A DNA stretch of 64,000 nt, taken from NCBI GenBank assembly GCA_003586115.2, contig QVOM02000073.1:30083298-30147297 (forward strand). Direction: 5' to 3'. Shown here one piece after another: positions 45,601-56,442 of this stretch. The stretch comes from Salvator merianae (taxonomy: Eukaryota; Chordata; Lepidosauria; Squamata; Teiidae). The number at the start of each line of letters is the position of its first letter. Position 1 is the stretch's first letter. The notes below the pieces were generated by a model, which had not been told where the DNA came from, made no database searches, and saw only the letters and a program-made list of their open reading frames with translations. The position numbers and the translations under genes are program-made.

Positions 45601-47559
45601 TTTTATGCAATTGCGCAATTCATGAATAGTGCGGAAACAGGGAAAGGCCCACGAAGAGGGGAAATGCGGGGAGGGAAAATGGGAGGGGGTCTATTATCAT
45701 GATAGTGTAGTTAATGGCCAGCAAATGAACTCTGCCTTACCTCCTCCCCACCCGAGATATCCACTGCGGCATGTGTCCCACTATGTAACTGTGCTGCCGA
45801 TGGCAAAACTGATACTGAGTGGTTCTTTGTTGGGGCAAGAAGATGGCACCCCCAAACAGGTGCAGTCTGTTTTTTGGTTTAATCGAATGGGGGATAAAGG
45901 AAGAGAATTGACCGCAATTTAGCAAAGTAAAATGGTGGATGGTTTTCTTTTTTCCTAGCACTGGGGGAAAGGGGGATAACGGTGGCAGAAGGAACTATTG
46001 TGCTTCCTGCCCACCCACAAAGTCTGTCATTGGATGGCAGGAAATGGGAAGCCCTCCCTCTGCACGCCCCCACAAAAGTTTGGTCCCTCCCAAATAGTGT
46101 CCTTCTGTGTTCTCACATCGCAAAGTAAAGTGCGCTAGCAATCTGGAACAGCTTGAGAACTCATTAAATCTGAATGCAAAGTCCAGATTTGGCCAATTTA
46201 TTCCAAAAAAACTATGGAAAGGCAAGATCATGAAGGGTCAGCAGGAACTGAGGATGGCCTATAAACTAATCAAATGCCGTGTCAGAACGCAGCCCTGAAG
46301 TGGAATTCCCAGAGGTACTCTCAAAAGATTTTGGAAACTGGCACAGGTCTCCCTCAGCTTAAGCTTCAGTGGTGAGCAGAATTTGAAAGGGACAAAATTT
46401 TTACTGTAGACCATTTAGCACAAGGCTTTTCTCTGCTTCTAGCAAGAGTAGCAAAAATTGGTGAATTCTCTGACTGAGGTTGCTCAAGAGTCTCAGTTGA
46501 AGCCCACAGCATAACTGAACTGTTCAAGCTTTCTCCTCAGCTCTCAATTGCTCTAAACTGATACCCTAGACACAGGTTCCACACAGTTGTCCACATAGCC
46601 TCCCAACCTTACCCTTGCTCTCACCCAAGAACACTGACTCAGATAGAAACCCAAAGAAGATTGAGCAAATTCTCACCACTGGAGTCTTCTCCTGACCTTT
46701 CTTTTCTGTTGGGGAAAGGTAGCAGCAAGGAAAGGGCTTTGTGGGGAGCTGTTCTTGCAAGTTCTCCATTTAGCAAAGTCGCAAGAGGGCAGCTCTTACA
46801 GCCAAGTTCTCCTTTCTCTTGCTGACGAAAACTAGGGCCAAATATGGGACTTTTTGTGTCTTGGGGGCGGCAAGGGGGGTAGGCTCTTGTGTCATCCAAG
46901 GCAGGAAAAGGGAGGACTATAGAGATCACATAGCATCTGAACTACGGTGACAAGTTTTACTAAATATTTTTATTTAAAAGGTCTATCAAAGCCAGAGTGC
47001 CCAATGGTGGGTACTTCTCATCTGATGGGCTTGTGTTGATTAAACTGGCCAACCATAAACTTCCTGTGCAAGGCTTAACAGTAAAATGTATTTACAATGG
47101 GCTCTCCATTCAGATGAAAATTATTTGAAACAGGAATGCAAGACAGTATTTCTAAATGACTCACCAGGTCAGTTTCTTCCAGATCTGATTAACAACTGAA
47201 TCTGCTGAAGTAAATGACTGTGATGCCAAAGATGCAGGATGCACAGCATTAATCTTTGAATTAATCCCATTGTGTCTGTTAACAGGCTCAGGATTACTTT
47301 ATCTCCCACGTAGAATCCAAAAATATCCCATGTTTTATGGAAGCATTTCCCAATAGCGCAAACATAGTATCCAGAGTTATTCTGGGTCCAGCTGAGTAGC
47401 TTCAACATGTGTTTTTCCTATATACTAGCCTGAGCTGGCATAGTCTCATCGGCATAGCTGCATGGTCACCACACTCGGCAGATATCAACCCAAAAATAGC
47501 AAGGACTTGTAGTTCTGCACATTCAAATGTACACGTGCTTATTAAAAACCAGGGTTGTT
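42683..47559. other. About 4.9 kb without a recognisable gene
   Basis: Frames up to 144 aa (44642-45076) lack any motif I recognise. A(12) near 43048 after a TAG run. GGATATGCACAAAA at 43804 resembles a family A terminus without a partner. GTGCGGAAACAGG at 45629 resembles a family B terminus. Confidence 0.4.
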
Positions 47560-47560
47560 G

Positions 47561-47606
<46 letters not shown>
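47561..47606. repeat. (TA)n microsatellite
   Basis: About 23 TA units; self-complementary, can extrude as a cruciform. Confidence 0.97.
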
Positions 47607-47608
<2 letters not shown>

Positions 47609-49482
47609 TGATCCTGCCTCAAAGTCTTTTTCTTTTCTCCCCTTTTGGGAATAATCAGGATGGCTGCTCAAAGGGAAAATAGACCTGACAGGCAGCTGTT
47701 TGTCAGGAGCAGAAAAGGAAGCAAGAGTGGTACTTAAAATAGATATTTTCAGCAGAACTCTTATTTCCTTCTCCAAGCTGACAAACAGCTTACTGTCAGA
47801 TCTGCTTCCCCACAATGACAGTGTTCCTATTCATTAACCAAAATGGGGAAACAAGGGCTTCCATACACACACTTTTGTAGCTGCAACCAAGAAGAGAGAA
47901 AAGCCCTTCGTTTACCTTAGGCGTAGCAATCTTTTCATTGGCAAGGGGCCTTATTGGTGTAACACACGGAACTCTGCACCCAAATGGAGGGAAACCTCCT
48001 TTTGTCTTTGTGTCAGAGATCTCTTGCTGTGTTCAAGTTAAGTGCTAGGTTTGCCTTTTCTTTAAGACTTCTTTAAGTCTTTGTATACATCTTTGGATAT
48101 TGTGATCACCACCTCCGCACCAATTTGGGGGCAATTTACTGATTACTAATTGGAAATAAATTTGTTTAGTTTGCTAAATACTCTTCACAAGTTCCAGAAA
48201 TAAATACATTGTCAGCATGTGGCAAGGTCAGTACATAGAACGTGTCAGCATGATGTTGGCAGACACAGTGGCATTAAATCCAAAGGTGCAAGATAGCAAC
48301 AGAATTCGTTGTTCATGCTAACAGTCAAAACAGAAGAATAGTCACACTTATCAGACATGGCTTTTTGATCACCATTTTACCAAAGATCACCCCATATGCA
48401 GATGCAAAAATATAAATAAGTGTGTCAAACTGATTTACTGAATTGAGCACCTAAAACCCCAAGGGCTGCTCTTCTTCACTATCTCAGGCAAAGCCACAGT
48501 GAACACCAGCAGCAAGAACCATTCTCTGCATGCCAGCTGCTGGCAAGGCATCGCTACCACTGGCTATTAGCAGCTTTCTCTTAGCCTGTCTTCTCTGCTT
48601 TGCTCTAGCCCACACTGCCGGTGCCAGTGCCACCAGTTGCCTGCTCACTATCCCTCTCCTTCACCTTCCCTGACTTTTCTGATGACAAGTATATCTGGCC
48701 TCTTCTTACTACTGGTAGGCTCCAAATAACTATGATTAGAGTGAGGAAGAGAAAAGGCTTTCCAAGGCAGCTTGGAAACAACTTGATGTTTCCAAACAAC
48801 TTGATGTTTATTTTTTGCCATTGACTCATAGGCATCATCCAGATGTACCTTTCATGAGTCACTGTTGCAGTGGTATTAATCCCCTGTTAATTCAAATGTG
48901 CAAATGAAAGATCAAGGTGTGCTTATATTGTTGCCATCAGATACTGTTTGTTTCTGCAGTGTTCTCATTGTAGTTTCCCACTTATTTCACTTTCATTTCA
49001 CTTCCTAGCAACAGTTTGCATGCAAGTCAGTGGTCCATTTTGTCCAGCCTCTGGATCCAACCACCTCTCTCAGCTGAGAGCAAAATAAATAATGTCATGC
49101 ATAAACCTGCTGAAGGTTTGTGGCCCAAAGAGTGAGAAAAGGCAGCAAAATATCACTTTAATACTACCTATTTCCCTCCTCTGAGATAATTTATTTTTCA
49201 GAGGATGCCACAGAAAGAAGTCCCGTTGCCAGTCCACGGGCGGACTGGTTGATCGACAAATCATTTGATCAAATAGGAATCGAAGGGCAGGACAAGAGTC
49301 TACTGATGAGGGTGTGAACCAGGGACTCTTGATTTCCAAATTAATGTGATAGATGCTGTTCCCACTGCAAAATCACTCTCAAGATGTACAATGAATTGAT
49401 TTTAGCACTTCTTTGGCATCCAGATATTTTTGCACTGCCAGAACCAATGAGCAATGGCAAAAGAATGAATAACTTAAACTGT
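47607..49482. other. No recognisable gene
   Basis: Short direct duplication TTTCCAAACAACTTGATGTT near 48788-48810 (CAACTTGATGTTT occurs twice). Near 48830 GGCATCATCCAGATG weakly resembles a family G end. Confidence 0.45.
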
Positions 49483-49605
49483 GGCTGCATCCAGACATCA
49501 CTTACTTATTCTGCTATATTTGGATATTCCAGAATAAAGCATGGATACTTTATTCCAGAATATCCAAAATATAGCAGAATAAGGAAGCAATGTCTGGATG
49601 CAGCC
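49483..49605. mobile_element. Hairpin MITE, family G, 123 bp
   Basis: Two arms of about 60 nt with almost no loop. Left GGCTGCATCCAGACATCACT... TATTCCAGAATAAAGCAT; the right is its reverse complement with about four differences and one indel. Relatives: 12435-12550, 50052-50308, 11308-11450. No clear target duplication. Confidence 0.85.
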
Positions 49606-50051
49606 TGTTTTGATTCAATGCCAATGCTACGTTGTCTATATATTGTGCTTGGGAGTACCCACACTGTGCACAGTAAGTTATATTCTAGCCTTAGCTATCA
49701 TGCCTTAGCCACCATGAGAGCTCAGGGTGGGATAGTTTTACCTGCAATACATCTGAAACCTTTAAACTAAACAAACAGCAGCAAATAACTCAGGAGAAGC
49801 CTGGCTAAATGTATTCATTTTTAAACAAACACACATCAATGCATGCTATGTCCTATGTTGTTGTTTTTTCTCCCTAACAGGAGTGCAATGCTCATGGTTT
49901 GAATTCTATGTCTTGCATGTCATCTTCTTGTAATTTTCCCTCTTGCTACCAGCCTTCAGTGACTTTAATTAGATTTTTAAATTGCTGTTTTATTTTAAAT
50001 AGTTGTGACTTGCGAGAACAGGGTGGGATAGAGGCTACTTCCACACTCTCG

Positions 50052-50308
50052 GGCTGCATCCAGACAGGGTTAAAAACTCATAATTATATTGGAACATGAT
50101 TTGATTTGCTAGATGTGATTATGGTGTTCCTAATAAAGTCCTATAATATAGTCTTGATGTCCTGGGTTTAAGTTATTATGTTGCTGTGTGACATGCTAAA
50201 ATGTGGAATATCTACCTGACATCTGGGCAAAGTGAAATAATCCTAGGAGTGCTTTGTTCTGGAATATCCAAAAATAGCAGAATAGGTAAGCGACACCTGG
50301 AGGCAAGC
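50052..50308. mobile_element. Family G element, longer form
   Basis: Left end GGCTGCATCCAGACAGGGTT, right end with TTCTGGAATATCCAAAAATA and GCGACACCTGGAGGC, which matches the right arm of 49483-49605. About 257 bp. Confidence 0.6.
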
Positions 50309-51241
50309 TCATACTGTCATCTGCAAATGGAATGCCAAAGTCTCTCTTGCCTCTTCATTCTTTGTCTATACATGCCAATGTCCAAGAATCCATTGGACAA
50401 CATCGATGAGCCCTGTCTGTTGCATTCAGATGCCATTATCCACTTCCAGCTGCCATCTGGACAGCCAGAATTCTGTTCAAATGTTGCCATCAAATCTTTT
50501 CTTTGAAAATTTCAAGGGAGAGAGTTCTGACTGATCTGGGCTTCTGGGCAGCAAATGTACATGTGGCATTTGTGTCAAGGAAAAAGCCACAATACCTTTA
50601 TTGCATTTCTATGTGGACAATGCCATAGTTAGATGATCAACAGTACCAGGTGTATTTTTACTCATTTGAACTCATTTTTGCACAACCCAAACAGTCAGAG
50701 ACCTCTCTCTCATCACCACCAATTTCTCAGCATTTGCCTTACAGCAAGAAATTATCTTGCCTGTTAACAAGACTTCATTAGAATCAGTAAGAGAAGAAGA
50801 GGAAAACACAATTAGCACTCTCACATCTAATAACACTTCCCTTCTTTTGCCTGTATGTTAACCACAGTAGTATAACATGAATTTTTAAATATATTGAGAA
50901 AAAGACAATACTGGGTTTTCCACTTATGTGATTTTATTGGCATTTTTGCCAACTTATGTACCTCCCCTTTTAATCTTCTCTCCGGTATATGTAGTTGTGT
51001 GTGCCTACTGTACAGAGCATAAAGCCTTTTCCACACTTTATCCCAATTTAGGAAGGGGACCAGATGCCTGCCTTCATGTCTAACTGCTTCCTACTATACT
51101 GCAACCAAAATGGCTCCCAATCCATCATAAGTTGTGAACAAGAGAGAGAGATAGAGAGAGAGAGTGTGCAAAAGAGTTTTGGATACAATTCCATATACTG
51201 ATACAAAGAATTTTAAAGATGAGATACAAATGAATCCATAA
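50309..51241. other. No recognisable gene
   Basis: A (GA)n-like run at 51142-51165; nothing else supported. Confidence 0.5.
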
Positions 51242-51242
51242 C

Positions 51243-51274
51243 TTCATCATCATCATCATCATCATCATTATTAT

Positions 51275-51315
<41 letters not shown>

Positions 51316-51318
51316 TTA
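51243..51318 (+). repeat. Compound (ATC)n(ATT)n(ACT)n microsatellite
   Basis: About eight CAT/ATC units, three ATT units and about thirteen ACT units in one block. Confidence 0.95.
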
Positions 51319-53094
51319 TGGGGTTGCTGGTGCAGCACTAGAAGAGAACTGTGGAAGAATATTTTAATATGTGTTCACAGCAACAAGATGGAAGAAAGCA
51401 TTATTACCCACCATGGAAGATTGGCTGTTTAAAGTCTTAGATTTAGCTGAAATGGATAAATGAGTTTCTTTTTTCCAAAGAATTGGGAATCCATTATCAA
51501 CTGGCCACAGGGGTGGGGGGGAAGTAGCATTGGAGTTTGAACATTTTCCATGGGTAATTGTAAAAATAGTGGAATTGTAATAATTAGAAAGAAGTTTAAA
51601 TGTGAATTTATATATAAAATCATCAAAGGTGAGATCAGAAGTCACTTTTAGTCACTTTTAATTTTTTTGTGTTTCTTTGCCTTAAGTCTTTTCTACAATG
51701 TATCTATATCTTTCTTGTCTGCTTGTTTTGTAACTTTAAATGTTTCTTGGAAACCTTAATAAAGTTTTATGAAAGAAATGGCACCCTATCCCAGTCTGCA
51801 AGTAGACCATGGACATTTTTGCACTTAACACCTGAGAATGGAATAATTACCCACCATGGACCAGCGTGGTGCAGGACAGCTCACCACATGCACCAAAAAC
51901 AAAGTGTTGGCTTTATGTCAAGATATCTAGGCTGAAACTACAAATAATCTTAAATATACTAAAGGTTTCCTTTATTTTTATTGAAACAATTTATTTCATA
52001 GCAAAATAATATTTCTGTTGAAATCTATACTGTAGATACATAATACTGAATCATGCATTCCAGGGGTTCAGATATATCCAAGTTCTCTCCTTGGAACCAG
52101 ATTACATGAAATATTGGCTGTGTCTAGACAGCATGAAAGAGACATTTCATGAGAGCAATGGGGTTAGCCTAGCAGACTGTGCTGTCCCCACTGAGTCTGT
52201 AGCCAGCTGCCAAAGGTGGCAAAAGTGGAAGATGCTCTATCTGTGAGATATGTAAAATGACTCTGAAGATTGTTTTTGTCGTCTTGCAGCCTTGCCACCA
52301 CGATGCAAAGAAAAGGCATGACTTAGTAGTGACGTGACTTAGTAGGAGTGGTTTCTCTCCAGCACAATTTAGTGCCAGACAGAAAATGACTGACATTGGG
52401 GACATTTCCTAAACTGCACAAGATAGAAACTTCAAAGACTTGGAACTTTTTCCTGCTGCAGTGGCAGCTCTTCTATGGATGTTGCCTTATGGATATTTTA
52501 AGTTCTGTAGAGAATATAGAAGATGAGATACATCAAAAGTCTAATTGGTGACCAGATTCAGTCCTCTGGCTTTCTCCCTCAGCCTGGATCCATTTGGCAA
52601 AAGAAAATTGGAACGTTAGCCCACAATCCAAAAGAATCAGACCTTTTTGAAAAGTCTTCTCTATATGACAGCAAATCATTTCTCCTTTGGTCAGCTATTT
52701 GTCATGATACAATTAGGCCAGTTTGACCACTTAAGCAATCTTACCTTGGCAAGACTGCAACTTAAAAATGTTGACTAATCTGTTACAAAGATTCCTTCTT
52801 TTAGATTTCTTAGACTTCACTGTACTCCCTTAAAAGAATACCTATGAAATACTGATATCAAACCCAGTGTCAACATGTTGATGATGCTCATTGCTTTTCC
52901 CTTGGTTTCATGTATGGAGACATGTACAAATATTCTGCATGATTGATCAGTGGGCCAATCACCTGGATGCAACTTGCAATCGAACAGAACTGCTGGTGTT
53001 ATTACAAGGGTTTGTTTACACATACCTCCTGCAATACAAATGTCACACAGCATTTCTTCAGTGGCATACTGTAAAAGCTGCAAACAATGTTAGT
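51319..53094. other. No recognisable gene
   Basis: At 52124 GGCTGTGTCTAGACAGCATG resembles a family G terminus. No partner found. No coding feature. Confidence 0.45.
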
Positions 53095-53230
53095 GCTGTG
53101 TTGCAGAGTTTCTGCACGCCTCATTGCCTACATTATATCATATCTGTGTTTTATTATATGCTGTGACCTACCCTCGGGTCTCCAGGTAAAGGGTGGGGTA
53201 CAAATGTTATCAAAAATAAATGAATAAATC
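53095..53230 (+). mobile_element. L2-like LINE or SINE 3' tail
   Basis: TTTATTATATGCTGTGACCT then AGGTAAAGGGTGGGGTACAA and ATAAATGAATAAAT. Pattern of the squamate LINE/SINE tails. Confidence 0.55.
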
Positions 53231-54206
53231 CAGAATCAAAGTAGAAACTAAAACTTAAAGAGTTCTTTGTGGCATCATAGTGAGGCAGAATCCACTGGAA
53301 CTACTTTCATGCTGTATTTTGAGTAAGTGAGCTTGAATTTCTTTTACCTAAAAGCAGATAAGCATATAATAATTCAAACACTTTCCTTAGCTTTATAGTT
53401 CTAGCCAAATTCCCAATAATCCTATAGCTATTATTATTCTTCCTTTCTTGGCATGTCCTCTTTGCAGCACTTAAAGCTTGGTTGCAACTTTATCTTCCTT
53501 TAAAAATCCTCCATCTTGTTTTAAAAATGTATTCCTTAGGACTGTCACATCTTTAAGGTATCATTTCTAAATACACTGGTGACTTTCAATACACTGGTGT
53601 TGATGTAGTAACATTTGAAATTAAAATATTGAGTTGTTCTTTTAACACAGTTCAGCCCTATATATTTCACTGGTTGTAGAATGACAATTGAGCTGTCACT
53701 CAGTCATTCTCCTTAGACAACTAATGCTATTATGATATAGAATTGAAACCATGATCACTTTAGTTCTGTTGGGAAAACAAGTCAACAGAGTGATGTAAAA
53801 AGTGGTAGTGGTTTCTGTAAAATATTATTGTTGACATGCATAATGAATACAAAAAAGGGGAAAAACATTCTGCAGGATTTACATAATACCTATTTTCTAG
53901 TCCCTTGAAAAGGATTAGTGAGTGATGGCTACAAAATCATTATCACTCTCCACTCAGTGACTTTTTTAACCTTCTCTTAATTAATATAGATGTGATTGGA
54001 TGGCAATGTCTGCTGTAAAAAATTGTGGCTTGATCATTTGTACAAGTGCTTAAGTCTGTTAGGCATACAAACACATGCACACCGGATTTATAATCACTGA
54101 ATTGATTTTTTTTCTATTTTTTTAATCCTCTTTCATTGTTGAATCATAATAATATGTTTGAAAATCTTACTTGAGGATTCAAAATGGTTTCAAATATATT
54201 AAAAAC
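53231..54206. other. No recognisable gene
   Basis: The phrase ATACACTGGTG is repeated at 53571 and 53591; otherwise nothing. Confidence 0.5.
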
Positions 54207-54207
54207 A

Positions 54208-54208
54208 T

Positions 54209-54259
<51 letters not shown>

Positions 54260-54260
54260 T
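54208..54260 (+). repeat. (ATAG)n microsatellite
   Basis: About thirteen units. Confidence 0.97.
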
Positions 54261-55800
54261 TCCCAAGTTTATTTTGCAGGCAATTAGGAGATCAATAGAA
54301 GAGGGGGAAAAACACAAGAAATGTTGAACTTGTGTGGCTTTACTATTATATGGCAACCCTCACCTCTTGTGAGACTGTTCCATCCTGAGAATGAAATGAG
54401 AAATTTTGTGCACTACTGAACACTAATTTTCACAGCAAATCAGTGCAGTTATTTAACCTCAGTGAGTTTCTAGTTGTGTTTCATTGGAGAACTAATCAGT
54501 AGTTGATGGCTAAAGATGCAATTCTGACCAAATGTATGGGAATCCTGTTGAAATCAAAGGGACTGGCTTCTGCAGAAATATATTTTAGATTTATGTGTGT
54601 CCCTGTTCATATACAACAATATATTTGGCTCGTTATGAATGAGATTATTTGAGATCATTCTTTATTGCTTATGTCTTTAAGAGTTTGCCCTGAAGTGATT
54701 AAAAGTGTTTGAGAGGCATGAAAACAAATTATACTTTTTATTTTTGAACTGCATATTTTGGACTTTATAATAAGGCACTGTTACTACATTATTTAAATCT
54801 TAAATCAGCTTAAGTGAGCAAATCTGTAATTTGTACAGTGTACAAGTATGTAGCAACATCTGCACTACATTATCATTAAATAAACGTCTATTTTTTATTA
54901 ACAAAAATACATTACAAAACAATGATCATAGCATGGAATATACATGAGACTTTGAAGATAAATGTATATTTAGCAGGATTTTATATAAAATTTACTAAAT
55001 AATAAACCATTTATTTGATCTAGAAATTTATGACTCATTATAAAATCATCTTCTTATGCTGCATTTTTAAGGAAACTTAAAGTTCAGCAGTTCTTGGCTA
55101 TCAGAAATGTTGCAGTTAATAGTAAATGCTCCATTAAGCACTTAACATTTATATCCTTACATCTATCCTTATACAAATTAAGTATCACTAACTCTGTGAT
55201 GCTTTTATTTCTACATTATTTATTCTACATAAGCCACCACATGTGGAAATAAGTGCTTATTCTGTACAGCCTTTCTTCAACATGTTGGAGCTTATATTAT
55301 CTTGCATGGCATTCAGTAACACTGAATGTGCAGTGGTTAGTATGGTAGGAAATATTTTCAAAACATTCAGTTTTATGGTTTTATATCAATCTCTTAATCT
55401 CAATTCCACAGCAACCATAAAGCAATCGTGACACCCATATCCAATTTAGCTATTGTTTAATAGACAAATAATATACAAATTATTTTTGGTATTGTAATAA
55501 TTGTCTGATTCCTTGTTCCAACATTTCTTTTTTCAAATGATTAATATTATCTGTTCCTATTGGAACCAACTACAATGAATCCCTTGTATTTTATTTTAAA
55601 AGACATTTAAGTTATAGCATTTTAAAAATGTGAACTTGCAGAAGTACACATAAACATAAAATAAGTTTTTGTTTCTGCCATTTCTTATTATATCAGGGAG
55701 ATAAGGAAGAGGCAATAAAAGAAAAAATGTTTTGAACCATGGTCTGTTTCCGTTTCTAACATATTGTGAAAATGGTAGAATGTAGGCTTTCATGGCTGGT
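54261..55800. other. No recognisable gene; AT-rich
   Basis: Short frames only. Confidence 0.5.
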
Positions 55801-55856
55801 TTCAATCTCATTTGTAGTAGTTTTTGGGCTGTTGTGCCATGTTCCATAGTTCTTCT

Positions 55857-55904
55857 GAGAACCTAAGCTTTCAGATATAGCTACGATATACATCTTCAGA
55901 GGTT
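55857..55904 (-). ncRNA. Candidate hammerhead ribozyme, core conserved
   Basis: Minus strand: AACCU, CUGAAGA, a weak stem II (UGUAUAU / AUAUCUG around GUAG), GAAA, GCUU, then AGGUU. This gives the hammerhead order: helix I (AACCU/AGGUU, 5 bp), CUGANGA box, stem II, GAAA box, a self-complementary AGCU in place of helix III, and a CUU cleavage triplet. Very short, palindromic helix III is typical of Penelope-linked hammerheads, which act as dimers. Stem II is damaged by one mismatch and wobbles. Activity not shown. Confidence 0.5.
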
Positions 55905-56266
55905 TTGACTTCTGGAAGTGTCAAAAAACAACTGGTTATCTCTCAGCAACTGGTGGAAACCCCTCTACAAAAACAATCAACAAAAGAAACATGCAAACTA
56001 AAGAAACCAGAAACTTCTAAGGATACATGCAATATCTCATCACCAGGGATTATGCCAATGAATAGTGGTAAGGAAAGTAGTAGCAGCCCACTATTAACAC
56101 CCACACCTATAAAGACAAAGGTTACAGATTACAGCTAGAAAAATACCAACACCGTGTTATCTAAGAATAACTGCTGAGAAGGTAACATTCCAAATGGACA
56201 TCTGTAAGAAGGGTGACAAGATCCAGCACACCATCAGTTGTTATTTGACTCTTCCAGCAGTCAAAT

Positions 56267-56310
56267 CCTCAGAAGTTGGATATTGTAGCTATATCCAAAA
56301 GCTTAGGTTC
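56267..56310 (+). ncRNA. Degenerate hammerhead-like core
   Basis: Plus strand: CCUCAGAAG, stem II UGGAUAU / AUAUCCA (seven perfect pairs around UGUAGCU), AAAA in place of GAAA, then GCUUAGGUU. Here stem II is intact but the CUGANGA and GAAA boxes are changed, so it is probably inactive. It is complementary in damage to the other arm. Confidence 0.4.
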
Positions 56311-56385
56311 TCAGAAGAACTATGGAACATGGCACAATAGCCCAAAAACTGCTACAAATGAGATATTGTAAAAATGTTAACTGCA

Positions 56386-56388
56386 TTT

Positions 56389-56440
<52 letters not shown>

Positions 56441-56442
56441 TC
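56386..56442 (+). repeat. (TTTC)n microsatellite
   Basis: About 13-14 units, close to the right end of the Penelope-like unit. Confidence 0.97.

Larger units (their letters stand above)
55806..56364. mobile_element. Penelope-like non-autonomous unit with inverted terminal repeats
   Basis: Two arms of about 118 nt, 55806-55923 and 56246-56364, are reverse complements at about 85-90% identity. They run from TCTCATTTGTAG inwards to the GACTTCTGGAAGTGTCAAA region. Each arm carries a hammerhead-like core. Inverted or direct terminal repeats with hammerhead motifs are known for Penelope-like elements. The middle (about 320 bp, with a 77-aa frame rich in Ser/Thr/Lys) has no RT or GIY-YIG motif. A related end lies at 63373-63472. 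An alternative is a long-TIR DNA transposon. Confidence 0.55.
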
